Below, one piece after another: positions 7,149-12,635 of a stretch of DNA of 12,635 nt. The notes under the pieces were generated by a model. It saw only the letters and a program-made list of their open reading frames with translations. It had not been told where the DNA came from and did no database searches. Every line of letters begins with the position of its first letter. Positions within the stretch are counted from its first letter, which is position 1. A program made the translations under genes and the position numbers. The DNA comes from Candidatus Latescibacterota bacterium (GTDB taxonomy: Bacteria; JAAXHH01; JABIQT01): NCBI GenBank assembly GCA_018667995.1, contig JABIQT010000042.1, positions 1 to 12,635 on the forward strand, in the 5' to 3' direction.

Positions 7149-7562
7149 TCAGCGGGCCGCCTGACTGTGGTCGGCATATTCTGCCGTGCATGTGGTGTGA
7201 ATTCCGCCACGCACGCGATAATCAGTCTTTACAGTCATATGTATAGGTTCGACGTACGCAACCAGATCGTTCAGAATTCGGCGCGTCACATGCTCCTGTA
7301 CCATTCCCACAGAACGATACGAGAGAAGGTAAAACTTGTATGCTTTAAGCTCCAGGCATTTCTGATCGGGTGTATACGAAATACTGACGGTAGCGAAATC
7401 TGGCAAACCAGTCCAAGGGCACATTGCTGTGAACTCATCGGTATCGATGACGATATCTAGTGACTGCCCCGGAAATTCATAGGGAAATGTCTCCAGGACC
7501 TCTGGCGTGAGCGCCTCTGCGCCGAGGAACTCGAACTGTTTTGTTCTTGGTTCTAGTGTCAT
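7149..7562 (-). CDS. queF: NADPH-dependent 7-cyano-7-deazaguanine reductase (preQ0 reductase)
   Basis: QueF reduces the nitrile of preQ0 to the amine preQ1, the last step before insertion into tRNA for queuosine. From the ATG at 7562 the product has 137 residues, a short single-domain (unimodal) form. The catalytic pair is visible as Cys48 in TAMCPWTG and Asp55 in LPDFA, with the 7-residue spacing of the Bacillus enzyme (Cys55/Asp62). The family signature LELKAYKFYLLSYR follows at about 70-83. The frame is open 33 codons further upstream, but that extension lies inside queE and lacks family similarity. The ATG at 7562 has AGGA a short distance upstream and begins 16 nt after the queE stop. 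It is the third gene of the queC-queE-queF run. Confidence 0.95.
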   Translation of the reverse strand: MTLEPRTKQFEFLGAEALTPEVLETFPYEFPGQSLDIVIDTDEFTAMCPWTGLPDFATVSISYTPDQKCLELKAYKFYLLSYRSVGMVQEHVTRRILNDLVAYVEPIHMTVKTDYRVRGGIHTTCTAEYADHSQAAR

Positions 7563-7578
7563 GTTGTTTTCCTGATTT

Positions 7579-8265
7579 TCATGTGCCACGTGTATTGCCG
7601 TATAGATCCAAATGGATGCGGGTACCGAAGCGAAAGCCGTGCTGAAGGCAAAGTTCTGCAATCCAGTGCGACTTCTCGGCGAATTGTTCCTTTGATACGC
7701 TCTGCGGCATTAGTAACACACGCGATCGATCCACGTTATGCAATTGAGCCAAGAGGGCCTCGATCTCAACCATGTCATCGGCAGTGTCTATTACGAATTT
7801 CAACTGATAGGGATACCGATCCATGAATGACTGCACCACGCTCGCATTGTCTCGAAGTGATTCATGGCGGTCGGCGAATTTTCCGCCCTCTTCCTTCCAA
7901 GGTGTCGAGTTGGACAGTTTGGGACTGATGGAGGCCAGGCTACATGAAATATCCTCGAATACGGTTCCTGCCGTTTCAACAGTTATATGATAGCCCTCGC
8001 CAGCTAGTGTCTCCGTCAAGCTCTTGATATCAGGGGATATCATCGGTTCCCCACCTGTGACGACCACATGCTGGGTATCATGTTTCCTGACGGCCCTTAC
8101 GATCTCATCGACACAGATGGCAGAGCCTTCCGACCGCCACGAAGTATATGGCGTGTCACACCAACGGCAACGAAGATTGCATCCTGATGTACGCACGAAA
8201 AACGAGGGAAGTCCTGCCAGCAGACCTTCGCCCTGTATGGAGTAGAATAGCTCAGATATCTGCAT
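7579..8265 (-). CDS. queE: 7-carboxy-7-deazaguanine synthase (radical SAM)
   Basis: QueE converts 6-carboxytetrahydropterin to 7-carboxy-7-deazaguanine by radical SAM chemistry. The 228-residue product starts with the family N-terminus ISELFYSIQGEG and binds a 4Fe-4S cluster through Cys29, Cys33 and Cys36 in GCNLRCRWCDT. The CxxxCxxC order is that of ordinary radical SAM enzymes. The SAM-binding TGGEP is at about 70-74. The start ATG at 8265 is chosen from this N-terminal match, since no strong ribosome site precedes it. It follows queC by 37 nt and precedes queF by 16 nt. QueD, which makes its substrate, is not in the window. Confidence 0.95.
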   Translation of the reverse strand: MQISELFYSIQGEGLLAGLPSFFVRTSGCNLRCRWCDTPYTSWRSEGSAICVDEIVRAVRKHDTQHVVVTGGEPMISPDIKSLTETLAGEGYHITVETAGTVFEDISCSLASISPKLSNSTPWKEEGGKFADRHESLRDNASVVQSFMDRYPYQLKFVIDTADDMVEIEALLAQLHNVDRSRVLLMPQSVSKEQFAEKSHWIAELCLQHGFRFGTRIHLDLYGNTRGT

Positions 8266-8302
8266 GGATCGGAATTCTAATCACCTGGTTTCGCACGCCA
8301 CG

Positions 8303-8992
8303 TTACACGGATTGGTATCTGGTTGGATCCGCGATACCCGCGTCCTCGAAACCCTTGAGACGTAAGAGACAGGAATCGCAACGTCCACAGGCGGCGCCAT
8401 CGTCCGCTGGCGCGTAACAGCTGTAGGTGTTCCGGTAGTCGACCCCTAATGCTACGCCAGTACGGATGATGTCGGCCTTCGCAAGAAGGAGCAATGGTGC
8501 ATGCACCCGGAACTGTCCAGCTGCTTCAACGCCAGCCTTGGTTGCAAGATTTGCCAGGCTCTCGAAGGCACTGATATATTCCGGCCGACAATCGGGATAT
8601 CCGCTATAGTCAACAGCGTTGGCGCCGAAGAAGATATCAAAGGCGCCCAGCACCTCCGCCCATCCCAGGGCTATGGACAAGAAAATCGTGTTCCGAGCGG
8701 GAACATATGTGGCCGGAATGTCCTCGGCCATATCTTCTGCGTTACGATCCGTCGGTACCTCCACGTCGTCGGTTAGTGCCGAACCGCCAATACCCCGCAA
8801 ATCTACGGGTACAGTCAGGTGACGCTTTACACTCATTCGCTCGGCGACCGCGGCGGATACCTGCAATTCGTACCTGTGTCGCTGACCATAGTCGAAACTG
8901 ATGGCGTAGCATTCAAAGCCGTCCCGCTGAGCCACCGCTAGAGTCGTTGTAGAATCTACACCCCCGCTGAGGAGGATGACTGCTTTTTTCAT
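8303..8992 (-). CDS. queC: 7-cyano-7-deazaguanine synthase (preQ0 synthetase)
   Basis: QueC makes preQ0 from 7-carboxy-7-deazaguanine, ATP and ammonia. From the ATG at 8992 the product has 229 residues. It starts [16 protein letters not shown], where SGGVDS (residues 9-14) is the PP-loop that binds ATP. Near the end Cys192, Cys202, Cys205 and Cys208 ([19 protein letters not shown]) form the zinc site of the family. FDYGQRH at about 34-40 is also characteristic. An in-frame TTG at 9055 would add 21 residues, but they are unlike the family and cover the transcription start region, so I use the ATG. Its ribosome site is weak. It is the first gene of the queCEF set, behind the promoter at 9071-9099. 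I see no preQ1 riboswitch core in the leader. Confidence 0.95.
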   Translation of the reverse strand: MKKAVILLSGGVDSTTTLAVAQRDGFECYAISFDYGQRHRYELQVSAAVAERMSVKRHLTVPVDLRGIGGSALTDDVEVPTDRNAEDMAEDIPATYVPARNTIFLSIALGWAEVLGAFDIFFGANAVDYSGYPDCRPEYISAFESLANLATKAGVEAAGQFRVHAPLLLLAKADIIRTGVALGVDYRNTYSCYAPADDGAACGRCDSCLLRLKGFEDAGIADPTRYQSV

Positions 8993-9048
8993 GATTACCC
9001 ATGGATCTGGGCGCACTGCACAGGCAAGTGAATACTGTGCTTTACGCC

Positions 9049-9078
9049 TTGACAAGATGACAGAGCACGCAATATATA
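9049..9078 (+). promoter_or_regulatory. Promoter for the PLP enzyme gene, overlapping the queC promoter
   Basis: On the plus strand a perfect -35 TTGACA (9049-9054) is followed after 18 nt by TATATA (9073-9078). An AATATA at 9071-9076 gives 16 nt spacing instead. Transcription would start near 9085, about 48 nt before the ATG at 9133. The two opposed -10 elements overlap in the AATATATA stretch, so the two promoters probably compete or act as one symmetric unit. Confidence 0.5.
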
Positions 9079-9099
9079 GACCATCAAAGAATACGTCAA
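9071..9099 (-). promoter_or_regulatory. Sigma-70 promoter of the queC operon
   Basis: On the minus strand, -35 TTGACG (9099-9094) and -10 TATATT (9076-9071) are 17 nt apart. Transcription would start near 9064, leaving a leader of about 70 nt before the queC ATG at 8992. The -10 bases are shared with the opposite promoter described next. No preQ1 aptamer motif is recognisable in the leader. Confidence 0.65.
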
Positions 9100-9132
9100 T
9101 AAAGGACCCGCTAACAGGCTGTCGGAGTGCGG

Positions 9133-10089
9133 ATGATAACCCTCTCAGAAATCGAAGATGCCGCCCGTGAACTACCCTCCCAGGTTCTGAAGACTCCCCT
9201 ACTGCGATTCGAAGCTCTTTCCAAGAAGACCGGAGCCGACTTGCTACTGAAGGCGGAGAACCTTCAGGTTACAGGATCCTACAAATCCCGCGCCGCCTTC
9301 ACGATACTCAATAAATTGACGGACCAGCAGAAAGAACGCGGAGCAGCGATTTCCTCCTCGGGTAACTTTGCAGCTGCATTTGCCTATATGGGTACGCTCC
9401 TTGGAATACCAACTTCCGTTGTAATGATGAAAAAGACTTCGCCCTTCAAGGTAGAACGCACCAGACAATTCGGAGCGGAAGTCGTGTTCTGCGATGACCA
9501 CAATCAGGCCAGGTGGGATACTCTCGAGCAGCTTGCTGTCGATCGGGGACTGGCCACGATTAATACCTGGGAGGACGCGAACGTGCTCCGTGGGCATGGC
9601 ACGCTGGGACTGGAAATTCTGGATCAGGCACCCAATGTGGATGCTATCGTGGTTCCCGTAAGCAGCAGCGGTTTGATTGCGGGGATCGGGGCGGCCGTCA
9701 AGTCAATCCGACCCGAAGTGAAGATCATAGGTGTGCAGCCTGAAGGTTCACAGGCTCTATACCAGTCCTTCAGGCAGAAGTCGCTGTGTGAAGTCGACGA
9801 ACCCAATACAATCTGTGATGCACTTATCGCTGCCCGTCCAGGTGCCGCGCCCTTCGAGCACGTACTGGCCTATGTGGATGATGTGGTCCTCGTATCCGAT
9901 GATCAAGCAAAGAAGGCCATCCGAGAATTGGCGGGCGACGCCAAACTGGTCGCCGAACCGGGGGGCGCTGTTGCCGTGGCAGCAGTGCAGGCGGGTGTCG
10001 TTGACGTGGTGGGGAAGACGGTTGTCGCGGTGGTTAGTGGTGGGAATATCGCACAGACTCTTTTGGGAGAGATCTTAAGATGCGAGTGA
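9133..10089 (+). CDS. Fold-type II PLP enzyme, threonine dehydratase/serine racemase-like
   Basis: The 318-residue protein has the tryptophan-synthase-beta fold: the Schiff-base lysine is Lys51 in GSYKSR, the substrate loop is SSSGNF (about 74-79, commonly SAGNH), and a C-terminal SGGN binds the pyridine ring. The family uses PLP to deaminate or racemise serine and threonine. Two features are odd. The phosphate-binding loop, normally GGGGL, reads SSSGL (177-181), and His of the SAGNHAQ loop is Phe79. The substrate may therefore differ from threonine. It lacks the C-terminal ACT regulatory domain of biosynthetic IlvA. I start it at the ATG at 9133, with GGAG at 9124-9127; a GTG two codons earlier would bury that site. 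Its last 10 nt overlap the start of the next gene. Confidence 0.85.
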   Translation: MITLSEIEDAARELPSQVLKTPLLRFEALSKKTGADLLLKAENLQVTGSYKSRAAFTILNKLTDQQKERGAAISSSGNFAAAFAYMGTLLGIPTSVVMMKKTSPFKVERTRQFGAEVVFCDDHNQARWDTLEQLAVDRGLATINTWEDANVLRGHGTLGLEILDQAPNVDAIVVPVSSSGLIAGIGAAVKSIRPEVKIIGVQPEGSQALYQSFRQKSLCEVDEPNTICDALIAARPGAAPFEHVLAYVDDVVLVSDDQAKKAIRELAGDAKLVAEPGGAVAVAAVQAGVVDVVGKTVVAVVSGGNIAQTLLGEILRCE

Positions 10090-11198
10090 CAAGCCGTTCC
10101 ATAGTCTGTCAAAGTGAAATAGGCACTGCGAGGGCCAATCTCACATTCCCATGTCTTGCCTCTTTGTCAGACGGGCGTTTGTTGGCGACCTATCGTGCCG
10201 GATCCACCAAAGACGGTGAGGACGAGACTATTGAGATAGTGAGCTCGAACGATTCTGGGGCGACCTGGAGTGCGCCGCGTTCTCCCTTCGATAGCCCGAC
10301 AGTAGACGGCAAACATGGTACCGTAAAGATTTGCTATGTAACCGAGTTGGAGCCGGAACATCTTCTGGCTTCAGGGCTCTGGGTTGACAGACAGACGTTC
10401 CCAGGACAGCCGCTCTTTAATCCGGAGACAGAAGGGTGTCTGCCCATGGCTGTGGTCCTTGCGGATTCCTACGATGGTGGGGAGTCGTGGACTGTCTGGC
10501 GCCATGTACCCATGTCTGCCGATATTGGCCCCCCTAGTCTCACCTGCCCAATTCTGAAACTCAGGGACGGAAGACTTGCTATGAGCGTGGAGTCGAATAA
10601 GACCTATGCCGATACCAATAAATGGTATCAAAAGGCAGTGCTCCGCCATTCATGGGACCAAGGGCGCACCTGGGGAAATTCCTACATCGCGGGTTTCGAT
10701 CCAGACGGTCGGATTTTTAATTGGGACCAACGAGTTGGCGTCGCGCCCGATGGACGATTGGCCGCTTTTCTATGGACGTATGATAGGGAAACCGAATCTT
10801 ATCTGAACATACACCGGCGACTCAGTTCCGACGGAGGCGAAACCTGGTCAGAGGCCGAGGATATGGGGTTCACCGATCAAGCCTCCCATCCGGCGGTGTT
10901 GCCGGATGGGAGGATTGTACTGGCATGGGTCGACCGCTTCAACACGCAGACCATCAGAGCGCGCATGGCGCCATCGATCGATGCCTCGTTTGATGAGGAG
11001 ACGGAGGTGGTCGTCTACGAGCATCAGGATCCGTCTTCGGGAGATGTGGACCGTTCCGGTGCCCTCGGATTCTCCGTATGGTCCTTTGGTTTACCTTTTG
11101 CCGAAGGATTGCCCGATGGCAGCGTCGCAGTGATGTACTATGCCGGTACAGAAGACGCGATGGACATTCATATGGTCCGTCTGAACGCAGAGGATTGA
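10080..11198 (+). CDS. Sialidase-like protein with four Asp boxes (BNR repeats)
   Basis: The 372-residue protein has four Asp boxes of type SxDxGxxW: SNDSGATW (about 56-63), SYDGGESW (130-137), SWDQGRTW (191-198) and SSDGGETW (249-256). These mark turns of a six-bladed propeller as in exo-alpha-sialidases and related glycosidases. Blade motifs of the form PDGR (about 208-211 and 223-226) occur between them. No signal peptide is visible. Which glycosidic bond, if any, it cuts cannot be read from the sequence. The ATG at 10080 lies inside the last codons of the PLP enzyme gene with a 10-nt overlap, and a GGGAG stretch lies upstream, so the two are probably translated from one message. It is similar in plan to the gene at 1342-2577 but too different to be a recent duplicate. 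Confidence 0.8.
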   Translation: MRVTSRSIVCQSEIGTARANLTFPCLASLSDGRLLATYRAGSTKDGEDETIEIVSSNDSGATWSAPRSPFDSPTVDGKHGTVKICYVTELEPEHLLASGLWVDRQTFPGQPLFNPETEGCLPMAVVLADSYDGGESWTVWRHVPMSADIGPPSLTCPILKLRDGRLAMSVESNKTYADTNKWYQKAVLRHSWDQGRTWGNSYIAGFDPDGRIFNWDQRVGVAPDGRLAAFLWTYDRETESYLNIHRRLSSDGGETWSEAEDMGFTDQASHPAVLPDGRIVLAWVDRFNTQTIRARMAPSIDASFDEETEVVVYEHQDPSSGDVDRSGALGFSVWSFGLPFAEGLPDGSVAVMYYAGTEDAMDIHMVRLNAED

Positions 11199-11413
11199 GT
11201 CGGAATCGATCTGTGGAGCATACTTTTTCATCTGTCAAAGCGGGCTAAAGACAGTACGTTGGAGTGGGTAACCAGTATTTCTCAAGGTTTCGGATAGCTG
11301 GTTATTGCTATCCCGATTGAGAGTGATCCGCATATTGCCGCCTGCCACATTGCATCTGCGGTACCGTTGTCTTGCCCTCATTGTGCGAAAAAGAAACAGG
11401 AGAATTAGAAGAT
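11199..11413 (+). other. Intergenic leader with two competing hairpins
   Basis: This 215-nt gap holds no gene that I can support. Two perfect 7-bp inverted repeats share one base. TAACCAG (11269-11275) can pair with CTGGTTA (11298-11304) across a 22-nt loop. GGATAGC (11292-11298) can pair with GCTATCC (11307-11313) across an 8-nt loop. Forming one disrupts the other. No terminator T run and no known riboswitch core follow. A weak promoter-like TTGAGT-18-CATACT lies near the end of the upstream gene (about 11194-11223). Confidence 0.3.
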
Positions 11414-12430
11414 ATGGCATTGTATCTATATCTGTCGGTTACCGGCGAGAATCGTATCGCACGATATTCTGTGGATTTGGAAACGGGATACCTTCAGCTA
11501 AAGGAGAATACTGCGCTTGAAAGTGGCCCCGCGCCATTGGCGGTAGATCCTCAGCAGCGTTTCCTCTATGCAGGTCTCAGATCTACCCGTGAAGTTTTGA
11601 GTTTCGAAATAGATCAGGACAATGGATCCCTCAGGCAGTTTGCCTCTGTGACGATCGATTCAGACCCCTGTTGTCTCTCAACCGACAATACGGGCCGTTT
11701 CCTCTTCTCAGCCCATTACGGTGGGGGACTCATCGGAGTACATCCTATTGGGCAGGACGGCGCTGTCCATGGTCCGCCCGTAGAGTGGCGTGAGACACAA
11801 CAGTTCGCACATTATACCCAGACTGACGCATCAAACCAGTTTGTATTTCTTCCTCATGTGTCTGATTCCAACGTGATCTATCAGTTCCGATTCGATGAGT
11901 CCACCGGTAAGCTGACGCCTAATGATCCGCCGACCGTGTCGCAACCTCTGGGCACCGGACCAAGACACTACGTGCACCACCCCTCTCTCAAAGTGGTTTA
12001 CGTCGACAACGAGCAAGGCTGTAGCGTGACAGCATATCATTTCGACTCGGAAAAAGGCACGCTGGCTCCCTTTCAGACACTTTCGACACTGCCCGAAGGT
12101 TGGCAAGGTGAGAATACCTGTGCGCAGATTCATATCGACCCCACTGGTCGTTTCCTCTACGCGTCAAACAGAGGACATGAGAGCATCGCCTGCTACCGCA
12201 TAGATCAGTCCACGGGCGAGTTGGAGTCGGTTGGACAGGCTCCAACAGAGCCCATGCCTCGCGCATTCAATATCGATCCCGAAGGGCGATATCTTTTTGC
12301 TGGAGGACTCGAATCCGACAATATGGCCTCCTATTCGATCAATCAGGAGACCGGGGCACTGGATCGGTTGGAGACCTATAACGTCGGTAAGAGCCCCATG
12401 TGGATCCACCTCATGCATATCGGGTCTTGA
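11414..12430 (+). CDS. Beta-propeller lactonase, 6-phosphogluconolactonase-like
   Basis: The 338-residue protein has the repeat plan of seven-bladed propeller lactonases (the Pgl/YbhE type): recurring strands such as VDPQQRFLYAG, TDNTGRFLFSAHYGG, HHPSLKVVYVDNE, IDPTGRFLYASNRGHES and IDPEGRYLFAGG, each with SxxxGxL linkers (for example DQSTGELESV). The family hydrolyses 6-phosphogluconolactone in the pentose phosphate route or other sugar lactones; function by family only. A cytoplasmic protein is expected. The frame is open from a TTG 14 codons upstream, but the ATG at 11414 is preferred: an AGGAG site lies at 11398-11402 and the first residues MALYLYLSVTGEN fit the family N-terminus. Spacing of about 11 nt is a little long. 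It lies downstream of the Asp-box gene, with a 215-nt gap. Confidence 0.85.
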   Translation: MALYLYLSVTGENRIARYSVDLETGYLQLKENTALESGPAPLAVDPQQRFLYAGLRSTREVLSFEIDQDNGSLRQFASVTIDSDPCCLSTDNTGRFLFSAHYGGGLIGVHPIGQDGAVHGPPVEWRETQQFAHYTQTDASNQFVFLPHVSDSNVIYQFRFDESTGKLTPNDPPTVSQPLGTGPRHYVHHPSLKVVYVDNEQGCSVTAYHFDSEKGTLAPFQTLSTLPEGWQGENTCAQIHIDPTGRFLYASNRGHESIACYRIDQSTGELESVGQAPTEPMPRAFNIDPEGRYLFAGGLESDNMASYSINQETGALDRLETYNVGKSPMWIHLMHIGS

Positions 12431-12518
12431 CGTTGTCCGTTCCGGCGCGAGGGCATTCGTCCGGCGATAGGACCATCTGGTCGGGCAGGATTTCATCATT
12501 CTGGGATATGGTCTTTAG
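12431..12518 (+). other. Short intergenic gap
   Basis: This 88-nt gap between the lactonase and the formyltransferase holds a weak hairpin (GACC/GGTC near 12472-12483) and no T run, promoter or gene that I can support. Confidence 0.3.
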
Positions 12519-12635
12519 ATGAAGAATTGGAACGTAGGTTTTTTGGCCTCGCATAACGGAAGCAATATGCAGTCGGTAGTGGACGCGTGCCGCGCCGGAA
12601 CTCTTTCTGCAAATCCCGTAGTTGTAATCAGTAAC
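12519..12635 (+). CDS. purN: Phosphoribosylglycinamide formyltransferase-like protein, N-terminal part (cut by right edge)
   Basis: Thirty-nine codons are visible from the ATG at 12519. They read KNWNVGFLASHNGSNMQS, then VVDACRAGTLSANPVVVISN. This matches the first strand, the phosphate-binding HNGSN loop and the second strand ending VISN of PurN, which adds a formyl group from 10-formyl-tetrahydrofolate to glycinamide ribonucleotide in purine synthesis. An in-frame TAG just upstream (12516-12518) limits the start. The ribosome site is weak. Catalytic residues (Asn, His, Asp) lie beyond the edge, so another formyltransferase of this fold is possible. Confidence 0.72.
   Translation, partial: MKNWNVGFLASHNGSNMQSVVDACRAGTLSANPVVVISN

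Noticed and set aside
7139-7163. CAGGCG/CGCCTG inverted repeat at the queF 3' end as a terminator
   Set aside because: It lies mostly within the queF coding region, has a 13-nt loop and no T run on the minus strand.
7563-7661. N-terminal extension of QueF by 33 residues
   Set aside because: It lies wholly inside the queE coding frame and gap, is unlike QueF N-termini, and the ATG at 7562 has its own ribosome site.
8993-9055. N-terminal extension of QueC from a TTG at 9055
   Set aside because: The extra residues are unlike the family and begin only about 10 nt from the predicted transcription start; the PP-loop belongs at the very N-terminus.
8993-9070. preQ1 riboswitch in the queC leader
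   Set aside because: No recognisable preQ1 aptamer core or pseudoknot tail is seen between the promoter and the ATG.
1-12635. CRISPR array, tRNA genes, insertion sequences or phage genes
   Set aside because: No regularly spaced repeats, cloverleaf-like sequences in the gaps, transposase-like frames or terminal inverted repeats were found; nearly all the sequence is explained by ordinary genes.

Overview
The window looks like part of the genome of an uncultured heterotrophic bacterium. Genes are dense and short-spaced, Shine-Dalgarno sites are clear, promoters are of the sigma-70 type, and base composition is moderate. TGA is an ordinary stop for most genes here. The mix of Asp-box (sialidase-like) proteins, a deacetylase, an esterase, an M24-fold protein and a propeller lactonase resembles sponge or marine groups such as Latescibacterota or Poribacteria. 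That placement is only a guess. No mobile element, tRNA, rRNA or CRISPR array was seen.

Left part (1-1341). An unidentified gene start runs off the left edge on the minus strand, preceded by a GroES-like chaperonin subunit gene (128-523, minus) with a near-consensus promoter. Divergent from it is the most notable gene, an AhpD-like peroxidase-related protein (730-1302, plus). Its reading frame contains an in-frame TGA exactly where the family has the peroxidatic cysteine (CxxU). A 17-nt hairpin with a G in its loop starts 10 nt after the TGA. Together these indicate a selenocysteine protein with its SECIS element. An imperfect hairpin separates it from the convergent gene to the right.

Minus-strand block (1342-8992). 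Transcribed right to left, it starts at a strong promoter near 9071-9099. It holds queC, queE and queF (7-deazaguanine synthesis for queuosine), then after a 93-nt gap a two-domain acetyl-xylan-esterase-like hydrolase, an M24/creatinase-fold protein lacking most metal ligands, a polysaccharide deacetylase, a two-helix membrane protein and an Asp-box sialidase-like protein. The last three genes overlap by 4 nt each (GTGA, TTGA), so they are probably translationally coupled. The second half looks like a glycan or acyl-sugar utilisation set.

Plus-strand block (9133-12635). A second promoter, sharing its -10 region with the queC promoter, drives a fold-type II PLP enzyme (threonine dehydratase/serine racemase-like) that overlaps by 10 nt a second Asp-box protein. 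After a 215-nt gap containing two competing hairpins comes a seven-bladed propeller lactonase (6-phosphogluconolactonase-like), then the first 39 codons of a PurN-like formyltransferase cut by the right edge.
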